Shown: positions 7,975 through 16,775, counted from the first letter of the stretch. The stretch is DNA of 64,000 nt from Amygdalobacter indicium (GCF_029101545.1 NZ_CP118866.1:1178001-1242000), one strand, 5' to 3'. A program made the numbers and translations. The notes: generated by a model not told the origin, from the sequence alone.

Positions 7975-8802
7975 TTAATTCTCCTGTAATCGCCCTTTTT
8001 CTTCTTCATCTTTTTTATTTTGGTGATAAGCAGAAGCGCGGGAACGGAAAATTTCGCAATTTTGCAAATCCCGATTAATCTCTTCCTCCTGTCTCAAAGG
8101 TGAGTCGGGTGCCTGATAATAAGCTTGCAAACGTCTAATCTCCGCCTCTTCGCCTTTACGGGCAATCAGCTGATAAATCGCCAAACCGTCCTGCCGGAAT
8201 TTCTCCTCATATTCCGTGCTGATACCGGTAACGTCCTCTTCTTTACTTATGTTTTCCTTAGCGAAGGTCAACGTAAAGCCCATATATTGCAAATAAATTT
8301 TAGAAGCGTTGAAAAAATCATAGTTATCGGTTTTGAGATAAATCTCTCCGCCGACAGCTAAAATCCGCAAATAGCTTGCTAAAAATTCCGGGTAGGTCAA
8401 GCGCCGCTTGTGGTGCGCTCTTTTGGGCCAGGGCGTTGAAAAATTCAAATAAATTCGTGCGACTTCGTCCGGCGCAAATATTTGTTCCAAATGTTCCGCC
8501 GTCCCGTAAATTAAAGTCAGCGGAGCTGCAGATTCTGCAGTTCGGCGTTGTTCTTCACTCTTTTTAACGGCGAAACATAAAGCGTTAATTTCGCTGTCCA
8601 TCCCGATCAGTCCGATATTCTCCTGCGTGCGAGCTAAGCCGGTAATAAATTTGCCTTTGCCGCAACCGATTTCCAAATAAATTTTCTGCCGCTGCAAAAT
8701 TTCTCGCCACTTGCCCCGATTTTTCGCGGCTTCTGCTGTTGTTAAGCAGATATTGCTCTCCTGTATTGCTGTTTCAGCCCATTTTTTCTTTCTGACGCGC
8801 AT
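7975..8802 (-). CDS. trmB: tRNA (guanine-N7)-methyltransferase
   Basis: A 275-aa SAM-dependent enzyme that makes m7G46 in tRNA. The SAM-binding loop is YLEIGCGKGKFITGLA (about residues 42-57) and the substrate motif is IYLNFSTPWPKRAHHKRRLT (about 117-136), where most homologues read DPWPK. The C-terminal about 50 residues, rich in charged residues, extend past the usual end of the domain (about 215-230 aa). Start ATG 8802 with AAGGA upstream. It is a single gene; the region beyond (8803-9082) has no recognisable gene. Confidence 0.93.
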   Translation of the reverse strand: MRVRKKKWAETAIQESNICLTTAEAAKNRGKWREILQRQKIYLEIGCGKGKFITGLARTQENIGLIGMDSEINALCFAVKKSEEQRRTAESAAPLTLIYGTAEHLEQIFAPDEVARIYLNFSTPWPKRAHHKRRLTYPEFLASYLRILAVGGEIYLKTDNYDFFNASKIYLQYMGFTLTFAKENISKEEDVTGISTEYEEKFRQDGLAIYQLIARKGEEAEIRRLQAYYQAPDSPLRQEEEINRDLQNCEIFRSRASAYHQNKKDEEEKGRLQEN

Positions 8803-9082
8803 AATTTCATCCTTGTTGTAAATTTTATCTTAACATGCACCAGTTTAGCATAGTATCGCTTTTCCGACATTATTATTATTGCGCCGCTGCCGCTCGCTCA
8901 AAGTTGCTAACTGCATACATTTGCAACTGTAAGTCCATTAAAGGCAAGTTATCTAAAAATAGCGTGCTTTTTTGTTCAATTTGTAGATTATTTATTGATA
9001 GTTGAAGTTTTTATAACTTTAAAAATGTTCATTATGTTAAAATAAAGATATCAAATTAAGCATTTGTGGGAGGGCTTACCTT
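8803..9082. other. Non-coding interval between trmB and an orphan membrane gene
   Basis: About 280 bp, AT-rich towards its right half. No ORF, RNA family or terminator could be recognised. It is the left part of a region (8.8-9.6 kb) whose base composition differs from the core genes. Confidence 0.5.
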
Positions 9083-9481
9083 ATGAATCTGCTAATGTAT
9101 AAAATGGATCCTAAGGAAAATTTCAAATCACACCTTTCTGTATTTGTTTTTCTTATAATATTGAGTGGTTTGGAATTAGCACTTGTTAAAGAGCGAAAAA
9201 CGCTCTGGATACCTCTCGTGTGGTCACTGATTACCTTACTTATTGCTTACAAAGCCAGAAATTTGTCCGAAACGAAAGAAATTGAACGAGCATATTTATT
9301 AGGTTCATTTTGTCCTTCAATTCTACAAGTTATATTAATATGGCCATTGTATTTCTATTTCTATCCTCGTATGTTCAATCTCCATTTAACTCTGATGGCA
9401 AATATTCCGTTCTTTCTCGTGCCGTTGCTTGTCTATTTACATCGCAAGCATAGGCTCAAACTGAATAAATTGCCTAACTAA
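9083..9481 (+). CDS. Small four-helix membrane protein of unknown function
   Basis: A 132-aa product with four hydrophobic segments: about residues 18-36 (FVFLIILSGLELALV), 41-57 (LWIPLVWSLITLLIAY), 73-95 and 101-119, and a basic C-terminus (HRKHRLKLNKLPN). No family is recognised. GGGAGGG stands 9 bp before the ATG, so it is probably translated. The gene is AT-richer than its neighbours and isolated between trmB and tRNA-Arg, so it may be acquired DNA. Confidence 0.65.
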   Translation: MNLLMYKMDPKENFKSHLSVFVFLIILSGLELALVKERKTLWIPLVWSLITLLIAYKARNLSETKEIERAYLLGSFCPSILQVILIWPLYFYFYPRMFNLHLTLMANIPFFLVPLLVYLHRKHRLKLNKLPN

Positions 9482-9564
9482 TCTAATCTATTCAAGCTGT
9501 CTAAATAAGTACTGATCTTATGCGGCAGCTTGAATTATTATCGTGTTTATTTTAATCGGCGTAT

Positions 9565-9577
9565 TTGAACTAATACA
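9565..9577 (+). repeat. Copy 1 of 13-bp word TTGAACTAATACA
   Basis: Identical to the words at 44214-44226 (inverted) and 44650-44662. Here it ends exactly 6 bp before the -35 box of the tRNA-Arg promoter. It may be a remnant end of the same insertion-element type as at 44.2 kb or an upstream promoter element. Confidence 0.7.
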
Positions 9578-9583
9578 TTCCGT

Positions 9584-9612
9584 TTGAAATAAAGTCGCCA
9601 TACCTATATAAT
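9584..9612 (+). promoter_or_regulatory. Promoter of tRNA-Arg
   Basis: TTGAAA (9584-9589), 17-bp spacer, TATAAT (9607-9612). The start would be about 3-4 bp before the mature tRNA 5' end at 9622, so the leader is extremely short. Confidence 0.75.
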
Positions 9613-9621
9613 AACTATGAT

Positions 9622-9693
9622 GTCCCGTTGGCCTAACGGATAAGGCAACAGTTTCCGGAGCTGTTGATATGGGTTCGATTCCTATACGGGACG
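9622..9693 (+). tRNA. tRNA-Arg (anticodon CCG)
   Basis: Full cloverleaf: acceptor GTCCCGT pairs with ACGGGAC (9686-9692), D stem GCC/GGC, anticodon stem ACAGT/GCTGT with loop TTCCGGA (anticodon CCG, reading CGG), T arm ATGGG-TTCGATT-CCTAT, discriminator G. The 3' CCA is not encoded, so it is added after transcription. Confidence 0.95.
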
Positions 9694-9700
9694 TATATCA

Positions 9701-9733
9701 CCTGTATGTCGCTTTCGATATACAGGTTTTTTT
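9701..9733 (+). terminator. Rho-independent terminator of tRNA-Arg
   Basis: Stem CCTGTAT / ATACAGG followed by seven T, 8 bp after the tRNA. Confidence 0.9.
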
Positions 9734-9784
9734 GTGTCCTTTTCCGGTGATATAGCGGTGGGCGATGTAACAGCAGCGTCGACG

Positions 9785-9823
9785 GCAAAAGCAAAGCCTC
9801 CTTATTTGGGTAAAGAGGCTTCG
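9785..9823 (-). terminator. Terminator of the zinc/histidine-triad operon
   Basis: On the minus strand AAGCCTC pairs with GAGGCTT around an A/T-rich loop and is followed by TTGCTTTTGC. It lies about 55 bp after the histidine-triad gene. Confidence 0.65.
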
Positions 9824-9876
9824 TTTGTTATTAGTTAGTTATAAGTTCGCTTTGTTTTATTCAGTTGCGAGGCGAC

Positions 9877-11880
9877 TTATTTTCTGTCGGCCGGGATTGC
9901 TGCAACTTGCGAATTGTTCTTGTCCGCTTGCTTTTCAGCGGCCGTATTCACCGGCTTAGTAGATTGGTCGGCAGCTTTCTTCTCAGCCTTCTTATCAGTT
10001 TCTTTGGCAACTTCTTCGGCAGTTTCCTTGGCCTGCTTCTTGCTGCTGCCCTCAGGTTGTTGGGTAGAACCCTTATCAGGCTGCTTTTCAGCTGCCTTAT
10101 TTAGCTGTTTATCGGACGAATTGTCGGCTTTCTTGTCGGCTTTCTTGTCAGCTTGTGCGCTGCTTCCGCCCGGTTGGACGGCGGCTTTCTTGTCGGCTTC
10201 CTTATCCGGCTTATTCTTCTTGTCCTCGGTCACAGCTGCAGTTGACTTACCTGTATCTGCCGTCGTGCCGGCGCCGTCGCTATCTGTATCCTCATTTTCT
10301 TTAGGCTCCACCGGTTTTAATTGCGGCATAACATAGCCTTCTTTCGGGCTGACTTTGCCGTTTTTGACTTCCAAATCGTGACTGCTGACTTTTATGTCCT
10401 GATCATCTTTGTGGATATAGAAATCAGGTCCAATATTCATAACATCGCTACCATCAACGCCGTAGTATTCTTCGAGATATTTTTTCATCCAATCGACGCT
10501 CTGATCATCGACAATTCCTTCCTGCTTTTTGATTTCTTCTTCATAATCGCCGACGATTATATCTTCGTAGATTAAGCTCGGGTCTTCATAAGCAATACCG
10601 CCGGTTCCGTCGGCCCGATAAATATGCCAGTGGTTCCCGTGCTGCAACGACTTGACAATACGTTTGGGGTCATTGGGGTCCTGTTTGATTTTTTTCCGAG
10701 GAACATTCGGCTTAATATTTTGCGGATCGCCGTGCTTGCCTTGGAAGGTGCCGATTGTTACACCCGGACAATATTTTTTGATATCTTCATCCGTCGCTCC
10801 GTGGCCGACAACATACTCTTTACCGTTTTTGTCATATACATGGTAATGATCGTCGTGCTTCAAAATCGTCACAATGCCTTTACCCGGCAATTCACTGGCA
10901 TAAATAACATCAACGAACTTCAAACCCGGAACACTCGGTTCTTCCGAAGTTGTAGAAGAGCTGTCCGTTTGTCCGCTGCCGCTGCCGGTGCCTGAAGCAT
11001 TGTAATCAGGAGAATTATGCTCATAATCACTGCCGGAACCGGAACCTTCTTCACTACTATAATCCGGTGCAGCCTGCGGAACATTGTAATTACCGCTGCT
11101 ACCGCTATTCGGCTTTATCGGATTAACCGGACAGTTTTTACCGGTGTAAATACCGAAAGAAGCATGCGGATACATGGATCTGGGGTCGCTGTAAGTAACT
11201 AATTCCCGCCCGTCGGCTGTATAGCAATGATAATGATCACCGTGTTGTAAAATTGCCACGATTTCATTGCGATTCGCCCTACGGCCTGAAGCTGAAGGAC
11301 CCGCCTCGCTTCCGTCGCCTGCGAAAATGCCGGAAGTTTCTTCACCCATAACACCGCTCTCGCCGTCTGCAGTTTCCCGGTGCTGATGTTTATGTTTCGC
11401 ATGATCGGCATGTGTTCCGACGTATTGCGTGATTTTAATGTTCGGGAAAGCCGCCTGCGGGTTATCATGCGTAATATACTCTGTTCCGTCGGCCGTATAA
11501 CAATGGTAGTGATCTCCATGTTGTTTGATCGCGACAATATTCAATTTTCTCAATTGATTCAAAGTTACGACGCTGACAAATTCCAACTCATCTTCTCCTG
11601 CAGTTTGAGCATTAGGATCAGAATAAGTAATTCTCTCCCGGCCGTCCTTGGTGAAAACATGCCAGTGATCTCCGTGTTTAATCACTTTAACAATATCTTC
11701 CTTTTTGATCTCGCTGTCCACCAGAACTTCAGTCGTGCTGTCTTTCTGATAATTAGTTGCTTTTTCTACAAAAGTTGTCTTCGCCTCCGTCACTGCCGGC
11801 ACGGTTCTTTTCGGACCGCTGCAAGCTGCCAACAATGAAGCTGTAATTAAAACACTTAAAATAATTTTTGCCGGACGCAT
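9877..11880 (-). CDS. Histidine-triad (Pht-like) zinc-binding surface lipoprotein
   Basis: A 667-aa lipoprotein. The signal peptide ends in LLAAC with the modified Cys at 20. Five HxxHxH triads are seen at residues 69-74 (HGDHWH), 121-126 (HGDHYH), 213-218 (HGDHYH), 342-347 (HDDHYH) and 414-419 (HGNHWH), plus a His-rich linker at about 157-168. Each triad is followed by a Y/F-x-x-x-G turn, as in streptococcal Pht proteins, which bind zinc and pass it to an AdcA-type receptor. The last about 170 residues are a Lys/Asp/Ala/Gln-rich spacer (DKKADKKAD) that could span the wall. It lies 94 bp downstream of znuB in the same orientation, so it probably joins the znuACB operon in zinc uptake. Confidence 0.9.
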   Translation of the reverse strand: MRPAKIILSVLITASLLAACSGPKRTVPAVTEAKTTFVEKATNYQKDSTTEVLVDSEIKKEDIVKVIKHGDHWHVFTKDGRERITYSDPNAQTAGEDELEFVSVVTLNQLRKLNIVAIKQHGDHYHCYTADGTEYITHDNPQAAFPNIKITQYVGTHADHAKHKHQHRETADGESGVMGEETSGIFAGDGSEAGPSASGRRANRNEIVAILQHGDHYHCYTADGRELVTYSDPRSMYPHASFGIYTGKNCPVNPIKPNSGSSGNYNVPQAAPDYSSEEGSGSGSDYEHNSPDYNASGTGSGSGQTDSSSTTSEEPSVPGLKFVDVIYASELPGKGIVTILKHDDHYHVYDKNGKEYVVGHGATDEDIKKYCPGVTIGTFQGKHGDPQNIKPNVPRKKIKQDPNDPKRIVKSLQHGNHWHIYRADGTGGIAYEDPSLIYEDIIVGDYEEEIKKQEGIVDDQSVDWMKKYLEEYYGVDGSDVMNIGPDFYIHKDDQDIKVSSHDLEVKNGKVSPKEGYVMPQLKPVEPKENEDTDSDGAGTTADTGKSTAAVTEDKKNKPDKEADKKAAVQPGGSSAQADKKADKKADNSSDKQLNKAAEKQPDKGSTQQPEGSSKKQAKETAEEVAKETDKKAEKKAADQSTKPVNTAAEKQADKNNSQVAAIPADRK

Positions 11881-11974
11881 ATAGTCATCTCCTTTGATTT
11901 TTCATAATTTATATTAATGACTCAGAGTTTTATTCTGAGGAATTTTTCAAATTAAAAACTTGCAAAAAACTTAA

Positions 11975-12775
11975 TCAGGCTCGCCGTCTGTACTTAACCG
12001 CCATCACTGCCAACAGAACGATAACTGCAATCAAAACGATAACCGAACCGGGTTTCAGGTCAAAATAATAAGAACAGATCAAGCCGATATAAACATAGGC
12101 TGCAGATAATGCTATTGAAATGAACAAAGTCTGTTTATACGTTTTGCTGAATTGCATCGCACAAATGACGGGCAAAACCAGAAGCGAGGAAACAATCAGG
12201 GAACCGATTGTTTTAGCGGCGATGGAAATAGTAATCGCGCCCAACAGTGTAAAAATAAAATTCAGCCAACGACTCTTTATTCCCAGAATTTCCGCCGCTT
12301 TGCTGTCAAAGACCAGTAAATACAGCTGTTTGTAAATAACGGTGTATACGATTACTACCAGCGCTGAAACTGCTAAAACGAGGTAAAATTCGGCATCGCT
12401 GATGGTTACGATCGAACCGAACAGATACGAGCTGATCGCATTGCCGCTTGTATAGCTTGTAAATATACCGGCCAGACCTATAGCCGCCGAGAGAATTATT
12501 ACGGTCGAAATTTCCTGATAGGCTTTAAGTTTAGCGGCTATCGTTTCAATACCCAAACCGGCGATCACGCAGGCTGCAACCGCGAAAAACAGCGGGTTAA
12601 TTCCTACCAACAAACCCAAAGCCACGCCGGCCAGAGAAGCGTGCGCCAAGGTATCACCCATCATGGAGAGACGTTTCAAAAGTACAGTCAATCCGATACA
12701 CGGCAGGATAACGGCTAAAAGTGTACCGACTATAAAAGCTCTTTGCAGAAACTCGTATTCAAATATTGCACTCAT
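11975..12775 (-). CDS. znuB: Zinc ABC transporter permease (ABC-3 family)
   Basis: A 266-aa membrane protein with about eight hydrophobic helices. The motif MGDTLAHASLAGVALGLLVG (about residues 39-58) and the later RWLNFIFTLLGAITISIAAK / GSLIVSSLLVLPVICAMQ segments are typical of Znu/Adc/Mnt permeases. Together with ZnuC and the receptor ZnuA it imports Zn2+ (Mn2+ cannot be excluded on sequence alone, but the His-triad neighbour favours zinc). The start overlaps the znuC stop by 4 bp, indicating translational coupling. Confidence 0.93.
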   Translation of the reverse strand: MSAIFEYEFLQRAFIVGTLLAVILPCIGLTVLLKRLSMMGDTLAHASLAGVALGLLVGINPLFFAVAACVIAGLGIETIAAKLKAYQEISTVIILSAAIGLAGIFTSYTSGNAISSYLFGSIVTISDAEFYLVLAVSALVVIVYTVIYKQLYLLVFDSKAAEILGIKSRWLNFIFTLLGAITISIAAKTIGSLIVSSLLVLPVICAMQFSKTYKQTLFISIALSAAYVYIGLICSYYFDLKPGSVIVLIAVIVLLAVMAVKYRRRA

Positions 12776-13452
12776 AAGTCCGACTCCTCCACATTTTGAG
12801 CTTTGGCAAGTGCCACTTCCTGCAAACTGCCGTTTTTCAAGCGTAAAACCCTATCCGTATATTCCAGAACATCCGTCAAATTATGAGTTACCAATAATAC
12901 AGTACAGCCCTGAAGCGTCAACTCTTTCAGCTTTTGCATCAACGATTTGGCGAAGCAACGGTCAATTGCAGCTGTCGGTTCATCCAGAATTATCAATTTT
13001 GCTTCTTTGACCAAAGCCAACATCAAGGCTACCTTTTGTAACTGGCCTCCCGATAACTGACTCAGTTGCAGATTCGCCTGTTCAACCAAATCAACTTGCT
13101 GCAAATAAGGTTGCAAATCAACTTTCTTGTGCAAATAAGCCAAGTGAATTTTGAGTGCCTCTTTTACCGTTGTCGGAAAATTGCGATAAGAGGAAAAGGA
13201 GTTTTGGGAAATATAAGCTAAGTCGCGGTAATGCCGATCTTGGCAAATATCGTCCCCGAACAATTCGATTGTCCCGCTTTGCGGCGACAAGTTGCCCAAC
13301 AACAGATTCAGCAGGGTGCTTTTGCCGCTGCCGTTAGCACCGATAATTGTCAATAACTCGCCTTTTTTTACTGTCAGACAAAGTTGTTTAAGTACGGTTT
13401 TACTTTCATAAGCAAAATCTATTTTCTCGGCTGAAATTACCGGCACCATCAC
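12772..13452 (-). CDS. znuC: Zinc ABC transporter ATP-binding protein
   Basis: A 226-aa ABC ATPase that powers the zinc importer. Walker A GANGSGKSTLLN (about residues 38-49), Q-loop region YISQNSF, signature LSGGQLQKVALM (about 133-144), Walker B LIILDEPTAAID and the H-loop VTHNL are all intact. The frame opens with GTG (13452) directly followed by ATG (13449); GGA lies 6 or 9 bp before, so either could initiate. It sits 20 bp after znuA and overlaps znuB by 4 bp. Confidence 0.93.
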   Translation of the reverse strand: MMVPVISAEKIDFAYESKTVLKQLCLTVKKGELLTIIGANGSGKSTLLNLLLGNLSPQSGTIELFGDDICQDRHYRDLAYISQNSFSSYRNFPTTVKEALKIHLAYLHKKVDLQPYLQQVDLVEQANLQLSQLSGGQLQKVALMLALVKEAKLIILDEPTAAIDRCFAKSLMQKLKELTLQGCTVLLVTHNLTDVLEYTDRVLRLKNGSLQEVALAKAQNVEESDL

Positions 13453-13472
13453 AGTTTTCCTTTCTCTTTCTC

Positions 13473-14402
13473 TTACTCGCTCAGGACTTTCTCCAACTCC
13501 CGCAAATTACGTCGCATCAATTCAATATAACCGAGTTTGGCTTCTTCTTCCGTCAAATTCTCCAATGTATATATAGTTCCTGTCTTTGTGCCGGTATTTT
13601 TCGCCAAAGTTTCAGCAACTTTCGGGGTAGCTTTACCCTCGAACAGAATTGTTTTTATTCCGTGCTCTTTGACGAAATCGGCAATTTTCTTCAGTTGGGC
13701 TGCTGTCGGCTCATCTTCCGGGGAAATTCCGGTTACAGCTATCTGTTTCAGGCCATAATCACGGGCCAAGTAATTGAAGGCCGCATGCGAAACTATAAAG
13801 CATTTGTCCTTTTTCTTAATACCGCTCAGAACTTTAGTAAACTCGTCGTCCAGAGCTTTAAATTCTTTGAGCGATTTTTGCAGATTCTGCTCATAATAAG
13901 CCTTGTTGGCCGGGTCAATAACCGACAATTTACGGCAAATTGTATCCAACTGTTCCATCGCATTCTTGACACTCAACCAAGTATGAGGGTTAACTGCATC
14001 GTGGTTGGCACTCGCCAAATCGCTCGCCGCTTCCAATAAAGTTAAGCCCTGCGATAAGTTCAGAAATTTTTCTTTATTTTTAACTGCAGCTTCAACGTCT
14101 TTGATGAAACCTTCCATATTGGCGCCGTTATAAACAATTAAATCTGCTTTGTTCAAGGCCGCCATATCACTGGATTTAAGTTCGAAGCTGTGCGGTTCTT
14201 CGTTGCTTTTGATCAGCATTTTCACATTCATTTTGTCGCCGACAATGCGTTTAGTTAAGTCATAGACGGGATAAAATGTTGTATAGATCAACTTTTTACC
14301 GTTCTGTTCTGTCGGCGCTTTGTCTTTAGTTTGACAGGCGACAAGACCGAACAATAGACTTAAACTCAAAACTAAACTTAAAGTCTTAACTAATTTTCGC
14401 AT
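13473..14402 (-). CDS. znuA: Zinc ABC transporter substrate-binding lipoprotein
   Basis: A 309-aa cluster A-I binding protein, counted from the ATG at 14402 (AGGAG about 11 bp upstream); the frame is open a further 13 codons. The signal peptide ends LVAC, a lipobox. Metal ligands expected for the family are seen in EEPHSFELKSSD, NPHTWLS, VSHAAFNYLARDYGL and LFEGKATPK. The His-rich loop of many ZnuA proteins is nearly absent (NHDAVNPH), a role perhaps taken by the histidine-triad lipoprotein in the same operon. A second, divergent receptor is at 28.8 kb. Confidence 0.9.
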   Translation of the reverse strand: MRKLVKTLSLVLSLSLLFGLVACQTKDKAPTEQNGKKLIYTTFYPVYDLTKRIVGDKMNVKMLIKSNEEPHSFELKSSDMAALNKADLIVYNGANMEGFIKDVEAAVKNKEKFLNLSQGLTLLEAASDLASANHDAVNPHTWLSVKNAMEQLDTICRKLSVIDPANKAYYEQNLQKSLKEFKALDDEFTKVLSGIKKKDKCFIVSHAAFNYLARDYGLKQIAVTGISPEDEPTAAQLKKIADFVKEHGIKTILFEGKATPKVAETLAKNTGTKTGTIYTLENLTEEEAKLGYIELMRRNLRELEKVLSE

Positions 14403-14535
14403 TTTCACTTTCACTCCTGTTGTTTGCCCTGTTTTGATCATTGAAGCTGAAATAAGGGCTTTTGTTTTCCAAGCAAGTCAAGCTGTATTCGGCTTCTTCA
14501 ATTTTGCAAACGATTTTCAATTTCAATTACACTAT

Positions 14536-14563
14536 TATTCTATTAGATTTTGTGAGTTTGTCA
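14536..14563 (-). promoter_or_regulatory. Promoter of znuA operon
   Basis: Minus strand TTGACA (14563-14558), 16-bp spacer, TAGAAT (14541-14536), about 135 bp before the znuA start. An AT-rich, imperfectly symmetric stretch follows (14500-14535), a possible Zur operator, but no clear consensus could be read. Confidence 0.6.
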
Positions 14564-14646
14564 ATAGGAATTGGAAAATATTCAGCCGGAAATATAACTT
14601 ACAGGACGGCAAGCCTATCCGGGATAACCTTCACCGGTCATAATAT

Positions 14647-14655
14647 TGCTATAAT
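14647..14655 (+). promoter_or_regulatory. Extended -10 promoter for RNA methyltransferase gene
   Basis: TGCTATAAT, a perfect extended -10, about 38 bp upstream of the start codon at 14693. No convincing -35 box. Confidence 0.5.
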
Positions 14656-14692
14656 ATCTTTAATTCGGAAATGAATTGTACTGGAGAAAAAC

Positions 14693-15478
14693 ATGGCTTA
14701 CAAACTCTATCATAAAGATGCCGATTATTCCTATGTCCTCGGCCCTTTTCCCGCCTTTGAATGTCTCAAATGGCGTCCCGACCTGCTGCTGGCTGCTTAC
14801 TATGATCCGGCCTTCAGGGAAATCGACAAATTTTGTAAATTGGCTGAAAAATCAGGCATTAAATCTGAAGCTGCCCCGAAACTGATCAATAAATTGGCCC
14901 ACGGGCAAAAAGAACCTTATGTTGCCGTAATTTATCGTAAAGACGGTTTTTTCCGTTCACTTTCTCCCGCTGCCGACCATATAGTCCTGCACAGTATTGC
15001 CAACAGCGGCAACCTCGGGACAATTTTGCGCTCGGCCTTGGCTTTCAACTTTGCCGACATCGCTTTAATCGGCAATTGTGTCAGCTGTTTTCTGCCGGAA
15101 ATAGCGAAAGCCAGCATGGGAGCGATGTTCGCTTTGAATATTGAGTATTTCCCCACAATGAGCGATTATCTCCGCCGATACTGTGCAAGCGAAAATAAAC
15201 GGCAACTTTTCAGTTTCTGTCTGAGCCCGACTGCCGTTAATTTAAGCGCTATTGCAACGCAATTCAAGCAAGATGAACCGCGCAGTTTAATTTTCGGTAA
15301 CGAAGGTCAGGGTTTAGCTCCCGAATTTGAAAGAGAGCCTTATACGCCCGTCATCATCGAGCAAAGTCCGGCTGTCGATTCTTTGAATTTGGCAATCGCC
15401 GCTTCAATCGCCATGTATAACGTCAAAAAATACCCGCTCAATCCGGCGATGACCGATCAAGCGGGCAAAATAAAATAG
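14693..15478 (+). CDS. SpoU/TrmH-family RNA 2'-O-methyltransferase
   Basis: A 261-aa SPOUT methyltransferase. The three SpoU motifs are seen: HSIANSGNLGTILRSALAF (about residues 100-118), SLIFGNEGQGL (about 198-208) and DSLNLAIAASIAMYNV (about 228-243), which together form the knotted SAM site. The about 90-residue N-terminal part is a substrate-binding region. The target may be 23S rRNA or tRNA and cannot be told from sequence. Start ATG with GGAG 7 bp upstream. Divergent from znuA, convergent with ppa. Confidence 0.88.
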   Translation: MAYKLYHKDADYSYVLGPFPAFECLKWRPDLLLAAYYDPAFREIDKFCKLAEKSGIKSEAAPKLINKLAHGQKEPYVAVIYRKDGFFRSLSPAADHIVLHSIANSGNLGTILRSALAFNFADIALIGNCVSCFLPEIAKASMGAMFALNIEYFPTMSDYLRRYCASENKRQLFSFCLSPTAVNLSAIATQFKQDEPRSLIFGNEGQGLAPEFEREPYTPVIIEQSPAVDSLNLAIAASIAMYNVKKYPLNPAMTDQAGKIK

Positions 15479-15486
15479 CAGATATA

Positions 15487-15517
15487 AGTTACCGGCACAA
15501 GTGCCCGGAACTTTATT
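15487..15517. terminator. Imperfect hairpin between convergent genes
   Basis: GTTACCGGCAC / GTGCCCGGAAC (9 of 11 paired) followed on the plus strand by TTTATTTG. It may end the methyltransferase transcript and overlaps the last codons of ppa. Confidence 0.5.
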
Positions 15518-16124
15518 TGTTTGTCTTATGTTCTACTTCGGGTAAATTTTCATCCAAAGCCGTTTCCTGCTGCAACATTTTGGCCGTAAATTCCTTACCA
15601 CGGAAATGTACCTGATAGCGCTCCATGCAATCGCTGATAATATCACGGGCAACTTTGGCGCCCATGGCCTCACTGGTTGTCGTGGACTTGTGTTCCAGAC
15701 TCTTATAGACTTCAAAGAAATGGATAATCTCACTCGCTACATGACTCGGCAATTCGCTGATTTCATGATACGGAGAATAGTTCGGGTCATGGTCCGGTAC
15801 GGCAATTATTTTATCGTCAATTTCATCCTGATCGATCATGCGAATAACACCGATCGGATGACAATCAACCATTACCAAAGGATCCAGCTGAACCTGACTG
15901 AGAATCAGAACATCCAACGGGTCGCCGTCCTGAGCATAAGTTAGAGGAATAAAGCCGTAGTTGGCCGGATAGTGCGTTGATGTAAACAGAACGCGATCCA
16001 GGCGCAATAAACCCGTTTTTTTATCCAACTCGTACTTGTTTTTGGATCCACTCGGAATTTCTACTACACCGACAAATTGTTCGGGTTTGATTTTATCCGC
16101 TGCAATGTCATGCCAAATATTCAT
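15513..16124 (-). CDS. ppa: Inorganic pyrophosphatase, family I
   Basis: A 203-aa soluble enzyme hydrolysing pyrophosphate to phosphate. The metal-binding signature DGDPLDVL (about residues 74-81) with its three Asp is present, as are VVEIPSGSKNKYELDK and YPANYGFIPLTY. The start is the ATG at 16124 (MNIWHDI), with GAGG 5 bp upstream, rather than the further upstream ATG at 16142. The C-terminus is slightly longer than usual. Family I enzymes are less common in Clostridia than family II. Confidence 0.95.
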   Translation of the reverse strand: MNIWHDIAADKIKPEQFVGVVEIPSGSKNKYELDKKTGLLRLDRVLFTSTHYPANYGFIPLTYAQDGDPLDVLILSQVQLDPLVMVDCHPIGVIRMIDQDEIDDKIIAVPDHDPNYSPYHEISELPSHVASEIIHFFEVYKSLEHKSTTTSEAMGAKVARDIISDCMERYQVHFRGKEFTAKMLQQETALDENLPEVEHKTNK

Positions 16125-16209
16125 AATACCTCGTAATGTCAATTAAAATTTATCCCGTACGAATTTTTCTTTCGCCGGAAGCTGATTGACCGGTTATCAT
16201 TAATTTTAA

Positions 16210-16731
16210 TTACCGACGAACATAAGTGCAATAACGATAATTCAAGCCGCTTTTGCCGTCAAAATGCATTTCGCTCGCCGTTTGCAGGCAAAAATCTCTG
16301 CGAAAGTCGGGGAAATATACATCAACCTGCGCAAAAGCATGGTCAATCTCCGTCAATTCCAGGCAATCGGAATAGGGTAAAAGCTGGCGATAAACGGAAG
16401 CCCCGCCGATAACGAAATTCCGCAAATCCGTATTTACGCTTTCCAAATAAGCGAACAATTCCGCTAAAGAATGACAAATTTTAACGCTATAAGCTGAACT
16501 TTCCGGATAATCTATCTCACTGTCCGTTAAAATGATATTTTCCCGCTCCGGCAAAGGTGCCGCCTGCGGAAAGGTCAACAAAGTATTTTTGCCGTAGATA
16601 ACTCGTTGATGCTGAGTTAAAGCTTTGAAATGTTGCAAATCTTCTTTAATTCTGACCAATAAATCACCCTTATTGCCCAGACCGAAATTGCTGTCGATCG
16701 CCGCCACCGGCGTCAAATGATAATTACGCAT
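16210..16731 (-). CDS. folA: Dihydrofolate reductase
   Basis: A 173-aa enzyme (start ATG 16731 with AAGGA 8 bp upstream; the frame is open to 16779 but that would overlap thyA) reducing dihydrofolate to tetrahydrofolate. Features are the N-terminal PVAAIDSNFGLGNKGDLL with the GNKGDLLVRI substrate loop, VIYGKNTLLTFP (cofactor loop), and FVIGGASVYRQLLPYSDCLEL. The usual Trp of the IGxxxxLPW loop is replaced by Leu-Val here. It lies 44 bp after thyA, which produces dihydrofolate, a classic pairing. Confidence 0.92.
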   Translation of the reverse strand: MRNYHLTPVAAIDSNFGLGNKGDLLVRIKEDLQHFKALTQHQRVIYGKNTLLTFPQAAPLPERENIILTDSEIDYPESSAYSVKICHSLAELFAYLESVNTDLRNFVIGGASVYRQLLPYSDCLELTEIDHAFAQVDVYFPDFRRDFCLQTASEMHFDGKSGLNYRYCTYVRR

Positions 16732-16775
16732 CCTGCTTTCCTTCCGTTTCCAACCTTTTCCAAGCTTTGCCGAAC

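Noticed and set aside
11017..11838. Plus-strand ORFs opposite the histidine-triad gene
   Set aside because: They are shadows of a well supported minus-strand gene.
14500..14535. Zur operator before znuA
   Set aside because: AT-rich with imperfect symmetry, but no motif shared with the zur promoter could be established by eye.
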